In this document: piece by piece, positions 1 through 6,679 of the stretch | Position numbering within the stretch: the stretch's first letter is position 1 | How the letters are laid out: each line of letters starts with the position of its first letter | Source: Pseudomonadota bacterium | GTDB taxonomy: Bacteria > Pseudomonadota > Alphaproteobacteria > Rhizobiales > Xanthobacteraceae | Assembly: GCA_021779635.1 (NCBI GenBank) | Contig: JAJYAH010000053.1 | Span: forward strand, 1-17,188 | Direction: 5' to 3' | Length of the DNA: 17,188 nucleotides | Notes under the pieces: generated by a model | The model's database searches: none | What the model was told of the DNA's origin: nothing | What the model saw: the letters and a program-made list of their open reading frames with translations, nothing else | Translations under genes and position numbers: made by a program

Positions 1-111
1 TTTCGTGACAATGAATAAAGCTCATGCAGAATTTTAGGCCGCAGTGGATCGAGCTAGCCCTCGGGTACTGGTAAGGCCTTCGACGGGCAAGATGTCAGGG
101 AGAGAAGCGAC

Positions 112-1347
112 ATGCGTAAATTAATGATAGCTGCTGCTTTTGCGCTGCCGCTGGTTAGCGGAACAGCCATTGCGCAGGAAACGGTGAAGATCGGCTATAT
201 CGATCCATTGTCGGGCGGCGGCGCCAGCGTCGGCGAGATCGGCCTCAAGACGTATCAGTTCATCGCCGAAGAACTCAATGCCAAGGGCGGCATTCTGGGC
301 AAGAAGGTCGAGATCGTCCCGTTCGACAACAAGACGAATCCGCAGGAAAGCCTGATCCAGGCGCAGAAAGCGATCGATTCCGGCGTTCGCTACCTCACTC
401 AGGGCAATGGTTCGTCGGTCGCCGGCGCGCTTTCGGATTTCGTCAGCAAGTACAATGATCGCAATCCGGGCAAGGAAGTCCTGTACTTCAACTATGCCGC
501 GGTCGATCCGGTTCTCACCAACGACAAGTGCAGCTTCTGGCATTTCCGTTGGGACGCGAATTCCGACATCAAGATGGAGGCGCTTACCAACTACATGAAA
601 AGCGTTCCCGGCATCAAAAAGGTTTACCTGATCAATCAGGATTATTCGTTCGGGGAATCGGTTCGCACCGCCGCCAAGGCGATGCTCGCCGCGAAACGGC
701 CGGATATCCAGATCGTCGGCAACGAACTTCACCCGCTGCTGAAGATCACCGACTTTTCTCCCTACATCGCCAAGATCAAGGCATCTGGCGCTGACACCGT
801 GATCACCGGAAACTGGGGGCAGGATTTCGCGTTGCTGCTGAAGGCGGCCGCCGACTCCGGTTTGAAGGCGAACTGGTACACCTATTACGCCGGCGGCACG
901 GGTGGGCCTACCGCCATCAAGCAGGCCAATCTCAACCATCAGGTGTTTACGGTTGCCGAAGGTTTCGCGAATGTCGACAATCCGCTGTCTCGGGAATTCG
1001 AGAAGGCACTGCGCGCGAAGTACGACTTCAGCCTGTTCTATCCTCGCGCCGTCAATGAAATGCGGATGTTCGCCCTCGCCGCGGAAAAGGCGAAGTCGCT
1101 CGATCCGGTCAAGGTTGCAGCCGCGCTCGAGGGGATGGAGTTCGAAGTTTTCAACGGCGGCAAGGGCTTCATGCGCAAGGACGATCATCAGTTCTTCCAG
1201 CCGATTTACATCGCTTCGCTGGGCGAGCGCACCGACAAGGAACCGTTCGACGAGGAACATACCGGCTGGGGCTGGAAGCAGGTTGCCAAGATCGACACGC
1301 CGCAAACCATGCTTCCGACCACGTGCAAGATGGACAGGCCAAACTGA
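112..1347 (+). CDS. Periplasmic substrate-binding protein of a branched-chain amino acid-type ABC importer
   Basis: This 411-residue protein has a Sec signal peptide: a short basic start (MRK), a hydrophobic stretch to about residue 17, and a likely signal peptidase I site after Ala21 (AIA|QE). The mature part begins with VKIGYIDPLSGGGASVGE, the typical opening of the Leu/Ile/Val-binding fold (Peripla_BP_6). By family it captures a small solute in the periplasm and delivers it to the LivHMGF membrane complex encoded just downstream. The ligand cannot be read from sequence; related proteins bind amino acids, amides, urea or aromatic acids. Cys140 and Cys405 are two cysteines of the mature protein that could pair. 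The ATG is preceded by AGGGAGAG at 97-104, which supports this start. The gene is followed by a strong stem-loop before livH, a common arrangement that lets the binding protein be made in excess. The 111 bases upstream hold no promoter I would defend. Confidence 0.9.
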   Translation: MRKLMIAAAFALPLVSGTAIAQETVKIGYIDPLSGGGASVGEIGLKTYQFIAEELNAKGGILGKKVEIVPFDNKTNPQESLIQAQKAIDSGVRYLTQGNGSSVAGALSDFVSKYNDRNPGKEVLYFNYAAVDPVLTNDKCSFWHFRWDANSDIKMEALTNYMKSVPGIKKVYLINQDYSFGESVRTAAKAMLAAKRPDIQIVGNELHPLLKITDFSPYIAKIKASGADTVITGNWGQDFALLLKAAADSGLKANWYTYYAGGTGGPTAIKQANLNHQVFTVAEGFANVDNPLSREFEKALRAKYDFSLFYPRAVNEMRMFALAAEKAKSLDPVKVAAALEGMEFEVFNGGKGFMRKDDHQFFQPIYIASLGERTDKEPFDEEHTGWGWKQVAKIDTPQTMLPTTCKMDRPN

Positions 1348-1361
1348 TCGTCGCGTACCGC

Positions 1362-1405
1362 CGTTCGTCCCGATTGAACCTTAGGTCCGAATATCGGGGC
1401 GAACG
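1362..1405 (+). other. Stem-loop between the binding-protein gene and livH
   Basis: The arms 1362-1374 (CGTTCGTCCCGAT) and 1393-1405 (ATCGGGGCGAACG) pair over 13 positions with a single G-T wobble, around an 18-nt loop that itself holds the small palindrome ACCTTAGGT. No T-run follows, so it is not a classical intrinsic terminator. Its place between a binding-protein gene and its permease gene fits an mRNA 3'-end stabiliser or partial terminator that raises binding-protein output over membrane components. That role is inferred. Confidence 0.6.
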
Positions 1406-1452
1406 CGGGCGGTCTTTCGACGATCCTCTCGACTGAGGGTGGGGGTGCCGCT

Positions 1453-2400
1453 GTGCTTGAACTGGTCGTCATATCGACGTTGAACGGCGTGCTCTACGGC
1501 ATGCTGCTGTTCCTGATGGCGAGCGGTCTCACCGTTATCTTCAGCATGCTCGGCGTCCTGAATTTTGCCCACGCCAGCTTCTATATGCTCGGCGCGTTCT
1601 TCGGATTTCAGATAAGCCGCTGGATCGGTTTCTGGCCTGCGCTGCTGATCGCACCACCGCTGGTGGGCGCGATTGGCGCGGCCGTTGAGCGGTATGGTCT
1701 CCGCCCGGTCCATAAGAACGGTCACGTCGCAGAACTACTATTCACGTTTGGCCTCGCCTTCGCGATCGAGGAGGTGGTGCAGATCATCTGGGGAAAAAGT
1801 CCGGTCGATTTCCGCGTGCCGCCCCTGCTCGATTTCCCCGCATTCACAATTTTCTCGACCAATTACCCCGCCTACAAGATGTTCATGCTGCTGGTGTCGA
1901 TTATCATCTTCGCAGGGCTGCTGATCGTGCTGAAGAAAACGCGAATCGGCCTGATCGTGCAGGCGGCGCTTACCCATCCGCATATGGTCGGACACCTCGG
2001 CCACAACGTTGGACGTATCTTCATGCTGGTGTTCGGCGTCGGGACGGCGCTCGCCGCGGTCGCGGGCGTGATTGCCGGACCGGCGCTGGTGACGCAATCG
2101 AACATGGCCGGCCTGCTTGGCCCGATCCTGTTCGTGGTCGTTGTCGTCGGCGGGCTGGGCTCCCTGCCTGGAGCGTTCATTGCCTCGTTGCTGATAGGGC
2201 TGGTTCAAACTTTTGCGGTATCGATGGACGGGTCGCTGGCGAGCGCTTTCGGACCTCTCGGGCCTGGCAACAAGAACCCCTTTGTCGCTGATATCTGGAA
2301 CGTCACCATCGCCCAGATCGCGCCCATCATGCCCTACTTTTTGCTGGTGTTGATCCTGATCGTCCGCCCGATGGGCCTTTTGGGAAAACGTGAATCATGA
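1453..2400 (+). CDS. livH: Branched-chain amino acid-type ABC transporter permease LivH
   Basis: This 315-residue, very hydrophobic protein has about eight predicted membrane segments. Residues 25-49 carry the conserved LivH segment with GLTVIFSMLGVLNFAHASFYMLG, split here as GLTVIFSMLGVLNF and AHASFYMLG. A cytoplasmic loop near residues 170-190 should contact the ATPases. It forms the membrane channel together with LivM. The start is GTG at 1453, placed after a GAGGG ribosome-binding site at 1435-1439; I see no better in-frame ATG upstream. It lies 105 bases after the binding-protein gene, with the stem-loop in between, and its TGA overlaps the livM ATG in an ATGA, indicating translational coupling. 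Family assignment is firm; the transported solute is unknown. Confidence 0.92.
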   Translation: MLELVVISTLNGVLYGMLLFLMASGLTVIFSMLGVLNFAHASFYMLGAFFGFQISRWIGFWPALLIAPPLVGAIGAAVERYGLRPVHKNGHVAELLFTFGLAFAIEEVVQIIWGKSPVDFRVPPLLDFPAFTIFSTNYPAYKMFMLLVSIIIFAGLLIVLKKTRIGLIVQAALTHPHMVGHLGHNVGRIFMLVFGVGTALAAVAGVIAGPALVTQSNMAGLLGPILFVVVVVGGLGSLPGAFIASLLIGLVQTFAVSMDGSLASAFGPLGPGNKNPFVADIWNVTIAQIAPIMPYFLLVLILIVRPMGLLGKRES

Positions 2401-3698
2401 GCGATCCCTCCAATGTCGCGGCTCCTGCAGGTGCGCCCAGCGCTGCCAAACTGCGCTTCTATGGCTGGTGGATCGCCACGGCCGCAGTGCTTGTTGTGCT
2501 GCCCTATATTTTCAGATCAGGCGGTGCGCTGACAGCGTTCAGCCTGGTGGGGATCTCGATCATCTTCTCGCTGTCCTACAATATACTGCTGGGGCAAACC
2601 GGCATGTTGTCGTTCGGTCACGCGGTCTATTACGGTCTGGGCGGCTTTCTGGCCATTCACGGCATGAACCTGATTGCCGGATTGAAGCTGCCTGTGCCGC
2701 TTCCGCTGGTGCCCCTGATAGGCGCGCTGGCGGGCTTGTTTTTCGCTGCCGTTCTCGGATGGGTATCGACCCGTCGAAGCGGTACGGCGTTTGCGATGAT
2801 TTCGCTTGGTGTTGCCGAACTCGTCGCCTCCTCTGCGTTGATCCTGCGCAGTTTCTTCGGCGGCGAAGCCGGCGTTTCCGCCAATCGAACCAAGATGCTG
2901 CGCTTGTTCGACCTGAATTTCGGATCGCAAATCCAGATTTACTATCTGGTCGCATTCTGGACGCTGATTGCGGCGATCGCGATGTACGCGCTGACGCGTA
3001 CTCCGCTGGGCCGGATGTGCAACGCGGTTCGAGACAATCCCGAGCGCGTGCAGTTTGTCGGTTACGATCCGCATGTTGTCCGCTATCTGGCTTTCTGCTT
3101 CGCCGGCTTCTTTGCCGGAATTGCGGGCGCGCTCGCGGCCATCAACTTCGAAATCGCCAACTCGGCCTATCTCGGCGCGGTTCAGTCCGGAACGGTTCTG
3201 TTTGCGACCTACATCGGAGGGGTCAGTTACTTCATCGGACCGGTCGTCGGAGCGATATTCGTTACCCTGCTGTCGCTCGGTCTCAGCGACCTGACGTCGG
3301 TGTGGCAGCTGTATTTCGGAATATTCTTCATCGCGGTCGTGATGTTTGCGCCGGGCGGAATCACTGGCCTTCTGATGATGCATCGGCCCCTTCTAAAAGC
3401 GGGAACGCTCGGCAAGGTTTTGCCCTCTTATCTGATCGCGTTGGTCCCCACGCTGGCGATGGTCGCGGGCCTTATGCTGGCGATCGAGACGATCGTTCAC
3501 TACACCGTCAACTCGGGCGACGATCCGAACACGAAGGCGTTCGGTATTCCATTCGACGCGTCCAGCCCCGTCACCTGGGTGGTGGCCGCGGTTCTTATCA
3601 TCGCTGGATTTTTGCTGGCGCGCAAAACCTGGACCCGGGTCGGGCAGGCATGGGACGATGCGACGACCGTCGCGCGCGAAAAGGGAGTCTACGCATGA
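2397..3698 (+). CDS. livM: Branched-chain amino acid-type ABC transporter permease LivM with a C-terminal membrane extension
   Basis: This 433-residue protein is the second channel subunit. The LivM core spans about residues 20-330. It includes the conserved YNILLGQTGMLSFGHAVYYG region (61-80) and the coupling-loop segment around NAVRDNPERVQFVGYDPHVV (209-228) that contacts an ATPase. The core ends at the usual FAPGGITGL (317-325). About 100 residues follow, with two further hydrophobic segments near 343-366 and 393-408 and a charged tail, which is not part of the minimal LivM fold. The start overlaps livH by four bases (ATGA at 2397) and the stop overlaps livG in the same way. The C-terminal extension could be a lineage-specific feature; its function is unknown to me. 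Confidence 0.9.
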   Translation: MSDPSNVAAPAGAPSAAKLRFYGWWIATAAVLVVLPYIFRSGGALTAFSLVGISIIFSLSYNILLGQTGMLSFGHAVYYGLGGFLAIHGMNLIAGLKLPVPLPLVPLIGALAGLFFAAVLGWVSTRRSGTAFAMISLGVAELVASSALILRSFFGGEAGVSANRTKMLRLFDLNFGSQIQIYYLVAFWTLIAAIAMYALTRTPLGRMCNAVRDNPERVQFVGYDPHVVRYLAFCFAGFFAGIAGALAAINFEIANSAYLGAVQSGTVLFATYIGGVSYFIGPVVGAIFVTLLSLGLSDLTSVWQLYFGIFFIAVVMFAPGGITGLLMMHRPLLKAGTLGKVLPSYLIALVPTLAMVAGLMLAIETIVHYTVNSGDDPNTKAFGIPFDASSPVTWVVAAVLIIAGFLLARKTWTRVGQAWDDATTVAREKGVYA

Positions 3699-4447
3699 CA
3701 TCCCCCGCGATCGAACTGCGCGATGTTCAAAAGAGCTTCGGCAATGTCAACATCATCCATGATCTGAATTTGACGGTCGCCAAGGGCGAGCGCCATGCGA
3801 TCATCGGGCCGAACGGCGCCGGTAAATCGACCACTTTCAATCTGATCAGCGGCTATATCGCGCCGACCTCTGGCAGTGTTCTTTTGGAGGGCGAGGTTAT
3901 TTCTGGCTTGCTGCCTTACCAAATCAATCGCCGCGGCCTCTCGCGCAGTTTTCAGGTCACCAACGTGTTTGCCAACATGAGCGTGTGGGAGAATATCCGC
4001 TGCGCCGTGCTCTGGGCGACCGGCCACCGCTACGCATTCTGGAAAAATGTCGACAATTTGCCCGAGGTGCGCGAGCGGACGGCGCAGATTCTTCAGGACA
4101 TCAATCTGCTGCCGCGCCGGGACGTTCTGGCGGGTCTGCTCACCTACGCCGAACAGCGCGCCCTCGAAATCGGAATCACCGTGGCGGGCGGTGCTCACGT
4201 CATTCTGCTCGACGAGCCTACCGCTGGCATGAGCCACGCCGAGACCGAACGCGCGGTGGCGCTGATTCGCCGCCTTACGGAAGGCCGGACGCTTTTGATC
4301 GTCGAGCACGACATGAGCGTGGTGTTTGGCCTGGCCGATCGAATTTCGGTGCTGGTGTACGGCCACATCATCGCCTCCGGGACCCCCGACGAAATCCGCT
4401 CAGACCCAAAAGTCAAGGAAGCCTATCTCGGCGAGGAGGCCGCCTGA
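3695..4447 (+). CDS. livG: ABC transporter ATP-binding subunit LivG with a degenerate signature motif
   Basis: This 250-residue cytoplasmic ATPase of the Liv importer has Walker A GPNGAGKST (38-46), a Q-loop Gln87, Walker B VILLDEP (169-175) with the catalytic Glu174, and the H-loop His205 in LIVEHDM. The C-terminal PDEIRSDPKVKEAYLGEE is the usual LivG ending. The ABC signature position reads LTYAEQRA (149-156) where a canonical LSGGQ would stand, so both glycines are replaced. LivG proteins commonly have a Tyr at the first glycine, but Ala at the second goes further. The ATG at 3695 overlaps the livM stop, and the gene ends in TGATG shared with livF. A longer open frame beginning in livM is an out-of-frame shadow and not a fusion. 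It pairs with LivF to power uptake. Confidence 0.92.
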   Translation: MTSPAIELRDVQKSFGNVNIIHDLNLTVAKGERHAIIGPNGAGKSTTFNLISGYIAPTSGSVLLEGEVISGLLPYQINRRGLSRSFQVTNVFANMSVWENIRCAVLWATGHRYAFWKNVDNLPEVRERTAQILQDINLLPRRDVLAGLLTYAEQRALEIGITVAGGAHVILLDEPTAGMSHAETERAVALIRRLTEGRTLLIVEHDMSVVFGLADRISVLVYGHIIASGTPDEIRSDPKVKEAYLGEEAA

Positions 4448-5142
4448 TGCTGGAGGTCAAGGATCTGCACGCTTATTACGGCAAGAGTCATATCCTGCAG
4501 GGCGTGGACATCCATATCGACGCCGGGGAGGTCGTCAGTCTTCTGGGACGCAATGGCGTTGGGCGCTCCACGACGGTCAAAGCCATCATGGGCGAGGTGC
4601 CGCCGCACGGCTCGATAAAGTTCAAGGGTGAGAACATTGCCGGACTTCCGAGCTATCGGATCGCGCAGCTGGGGTTGGGCTATGTTCCGGAGCATCGCGA
4701 TATCTTTCCCGGCCTGACGGTGCGGCAAAACCTGATGCTGGGCATCAAGGATACAAGGCGTCCGGGCAAGTGGCGACTCGAAGACATGCTCGAGATGTTT
4801 CCCAACCTCGCCGCAAGGGCCGATACCGCCGCCGGCGTGATGTCGGGCGGCGAGAAGCAGATGCTGACGATTTGCCGAACGCTGATGGGCGACCCCGAAC
4901 TCGTCATGATCGACGAGCCGACCGAGGGTCTGGCGCCGATCATCGTTCAGCAGGTGGGCGACCTGATCGCGGAAATCGCCCGGCGCGGAGTGGCGATCCT
5001 GCTGGTCGAACAGAAGCTCTCGATTGCGATGCGGATATCCCATCGGGTCTACGTCATGGGCCACGGCCGCATCGTGTTCGAGGGGACGCCCGACGAACTC
5101 AAGGCCAATGCGTCCGTCCGAAAGGAGTGGCTCGAAGTCTAG
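4447..5142 (+). CDS. livF: ABC transporter ATP-binding subunit LivF with Arg in the Walker A motif
   Basis: This 231-residue ATPase has the compact length and the ending KANASVRKEWLEV typical of LivF. Walker A (34-42) reads GRNGVGRST: the invariant Lys is Arg40, encoded by CGC at 4564-4566. The signature is normal (MSGGEKQ, 132-138), and Walker B is LVMIDEP (152-158) with catalytic Glu157. The H-loop position is Gln189 (LLVEQ), which is usual in LivF. The segment YVPEHRDIFPGLTV (79-92) is the LivF form of the Q-loop region. The ATG shares one base with the livG stop, so translation is probably coupled. It is the last gene of the operon and faces dhaK convergently across 103 bases. The Lys-to-Arg change is read directly; whether it lowers ATP turnover is unknown. 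Confidence 0.92.
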   Translation: MLEVKDLHAYYGKSHILQGVDIHIDAGEVVSLLGRNGVGRSTTVKAIMGEVPPHGSIKFKGENIAGLPSYRIAQLGLGYVPEHRDIFPGLTVRQNLMLGIKDTRRPGKWRLEDMLEMFPNLAARADTAAGVMSGGEKQMLTICRTLMGDPELVMIDEPTEGLAPIIVQQVGDLIAEIARRGVAILLVEQKLSIAMRISHRVYVMGHGRIVFEGTPDELKANASVRKEWLEV

Positions 5143-5145
5143 ACC

Positions 5146-5236
5146 GAGCGCCGAGAGGCGGCTCCCATACGATGACCGCCATGACACGCATGAAATGCGC
5201 GGAACTCCCGATCGGCCGCCGTTCGCGTGTACGGCG
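5146..5236. terminator. Convergent gap with small hairpins, possible bidirectional termination
   Basis: The 103 bases between the livF and dhaK stop codons hold three short inverted repeats. The first is at 5146-5164 (GAGCGCC, GAGA tetraloop, GGC-G-GCTC with one bulged G). The second is at 5187-5199 (CGCAT gaa ATGCG). The third has CGCCG and CGGCG near 5216-5236 around a 10-nt loop. None is followed by a T-run on either strand, so any termination would be weak or factor-dependent. The position between converging operons is the main reason for the call. Confidence 0.3.
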
Positions 5237-5245
5237 CTTTGCGGA

Positions 5246-6229
5246 CTACATGCCCCAACGCAACGCCGGCGTATGAACAGGCGCGTCCCAGAGCCGCTTC
5301 ATGTCCTCGTCAACCATCGATATCGTTGCCGAACAACCGGCCATATCGAGCGAGGTGACAAAATTGCCCACCATTGATCGCGCCACGGTAATGCCGACCG
5401 GTTCGAGCAATTTGCGGACGGCATCATACATCAGATAAAGCTCCGAAAGCGGCGTCGCGCCGAAGCCGTTGATCAGCAGGATAGCCTCGCCACGCTGGCC
5501 GAGATCGGCGGCGATGGCGTTGACCATTTCGGCAGCAATGGCACCTGCCCGCATCAGCTTGACGCGGCGGCGCCCCGGCTCGCCATGGATGCCAACCCCG
5601 ATCTCCATCTCGTCCTCAGCGAGGTCGAAGGTTGGTTTGCCGGCTGCCGGAACCGTGCAGCTCGTCAGAGCTATCCCGATCGAACGCGTAGCCGCATTGA
5701 CGCGATCGCCAAGCGCCTTCAGGTCAGCGAGATCGTGCCCCTGTTCGGCGGCCGCACCCAGGATTTTCTCCACAATCAGCGTGCCGGCAACGCCGCGCCG
5801 TCCGGTCGAAAAGGTCGAAGTTTCCACCGCTACGTCGTCGTCGGTAATCACGGTCGCAATCGGCTTGCCCGACATCTCGCGCGCCATCTCGAAGTTCATG
5901 ACGTCGCCTTCGTAATTCTTGACGATGAACAATACGCCGCCGCCGGTGTCCGCAGCCTCAGCAGCGGCGAGGATGAGATCCGGCGTCGGGGAGGTGAAAA
6001 CCTGACCGGGACAGGCGGCATCCAGCATGCCGAACCCGACAAATCCGGTATGAAGTGGCTCGTGCCCGGAGCCCCCACCCGATATCAACGCCACCTTGCC
6101 GGGCTTGAGATGCCGACGCTGCACGAACGGTGCATGCTCGCCCATACGCACAATATCGGAATGCGCCGCACAGAATCCGGCGAGGCTTTCGTTCATCGCG
6201 TTCTCGACGTCGTTGATCAGTTTCTTCAT
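5246..6229 (-). CDS. dhaK: PTS-dependent dihydroxyacetone kinase, substrate-binding subunit DhaK
   Basis: This 327-residue protein is full length for DhaK. It binds dihydroxyacetone, or a similar short ketose, as a hemiaminal on a histidine and holds it for phosphate transfer from DhaL-ATP, giving dihydroxyacetone phosphate. The substrate His is His215 in GVGIHGEPG. The N-terminal site has GGGSGHEP (51-58) with His56, and NYEGDVMNF (105-113) with Asp109, matching the positions of the active-site His56 and Asp109 of E. coli DhaK. The start is supported by GGGAGG at 6240-6235, five bases before the spacer base and ATG. It lies 30 bases after the small helix-turn-helix gene and closes the operon; it is far from dhaL, unlike the common dhaKLM order. 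A related specificity such as erythrulose cannot be excluded. Confidence 0.95.
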   Translation of the reverse strand: MKKLINDVENAMNESLAGFCAAHSDIVRMGEHAPFVQRRHLKPGKVALISGGGSGHEPLHTGFVGFGMLDAACPGQVFTSPTPDLILAAAEAADTGGGVLFIVKNYEGDVMNFEMAREMSGKPIATVITDDDVAVETSTFSTGRRGVAGTLIVEKILGAAAEQGHDLADLKALGDRVNAATRSIGIALTSCTVPAAGKPTFDLAEDEMEIGVGIHGEPGRRRVKLMRAGAIAAEMVNAIAADLGQRGEAILLINGFGATPLSELYLMYDAVRKLLEPVGITVARSMVGNFVTSLDMAGCSATISMVDEDMKRLWDAPVHTPALRWGM

Positions 6230-6259
6230 TAAGACCTCCCCATTAGCATCGCCTCGACG

Positions 6260-6679
6260 TCAGCTATCCTCGATCAGCCTTGCGACTTTCTCTGCGAACT
6301 CGCTCAAGAGCGTATCCAGCCTGTGGTTCTTCTGTTCGCTTCCAAGATCCGGCAGCATGAGGGTGAGACGCCTGCCTCGCTCCCGTTCCTTCAGCAGAAG
6401 CAGCCGCCGCGGATGCGCCCGGTGGTAGGCTTCGAGAAACCGGTCCCTCTCCTGCGCCGAGAAATGGCAGACCTGGATAATGGGATGGACGTGCTGGGCC
6501 GGGATCGGCGTCTGATAGGCCGGGTTGGCAATCTGCGTGATGAAGCTGCGATTCTTGCCGAGTGCTTCGGCCAGGCGCTGGCGTGTGCCGGAAGGCCGCC
6601 GATCGAGCACATCGCGAAGGATAGCCTTGTAGGCAGCGATCAGATCCTGTGATCCTGCCGGGGTCGCCTGCGTGCTCAT
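6260..6679 (-). CDS. Small helix-turn-helix protein, possible operon regulator
   Basis: I do not recognise a named family for this 139-residue protein. Residues 31-56 (GTRQRLAEALGKNRSFITQI, then ANPAYQ) look like a Cro/C1-type helix-turn-helix. The middle (60-90) is rich in His and aromatic residues (AQHVHPIIQVCHFSAQERDRF). The C-terminal third is strongly basic around 88-105 and ends in a predicted amphipathic helix (119-137) that could dimerise. The ATG at 6679 overlaps the stop of the enzyme I gene in an ATGA, and an upstream in-frame start would run deep into that gene, so I chose the coupled start. No clear ribosome-binding site precedes it. Placed between enzyme I and DhaK in a phosphorelay operon, it may sense the state of DhaK, DhaL or HPr and control transcription. 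That is inference from context only. Confidence 0.8.
   Translation of the reverse strand: MSTQATPAGSQDLIAAYKAILRDVLDRRPSGTRQRLAEALGKNRSFITQIANPAYQTPIPAQHVHPIIQVCHFSAQERDRFLEAYHRAHPRRLLLLKERERGRRLTLMLPDLGSEQKNHRLDTLLSEFAEKVARLIEDS

Noticed and set aside
1..111. A promoter for the Liv operon with GTGACA at 5-10 as a -35 box
   Set aside because: The hexamer 17 bases downstream is a poor -10 match, and the upstream context is cut by the window edge.
121..1305. A 394-codon frame antisense to the Liv-type binding-protein gene
   Set aside because: It is a shadow of a GC-rich gene. The sense frame has a signal peptide and family motifs, while the antisense product shows no domain.
2390..4447. A 685-codon open frame that ends as LivG and could suggest a large fusion protein
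   Set aside because: Its first 430 or so codons are an Arg/Ser/Cys-rich out-of-frame reading of livM. LivM in its own frame shows clear family motifs, and livG has its own ATG in an ATGA overlap at 3695.
5246..6229. An ATP-dependent single-chain dihydroxyacetone kinase
   Set aside because: DhaK is here without a fused DhaL domain, and separate DhaL, DhaM, HPr and enzyme I genes show the PEP-dependent form.
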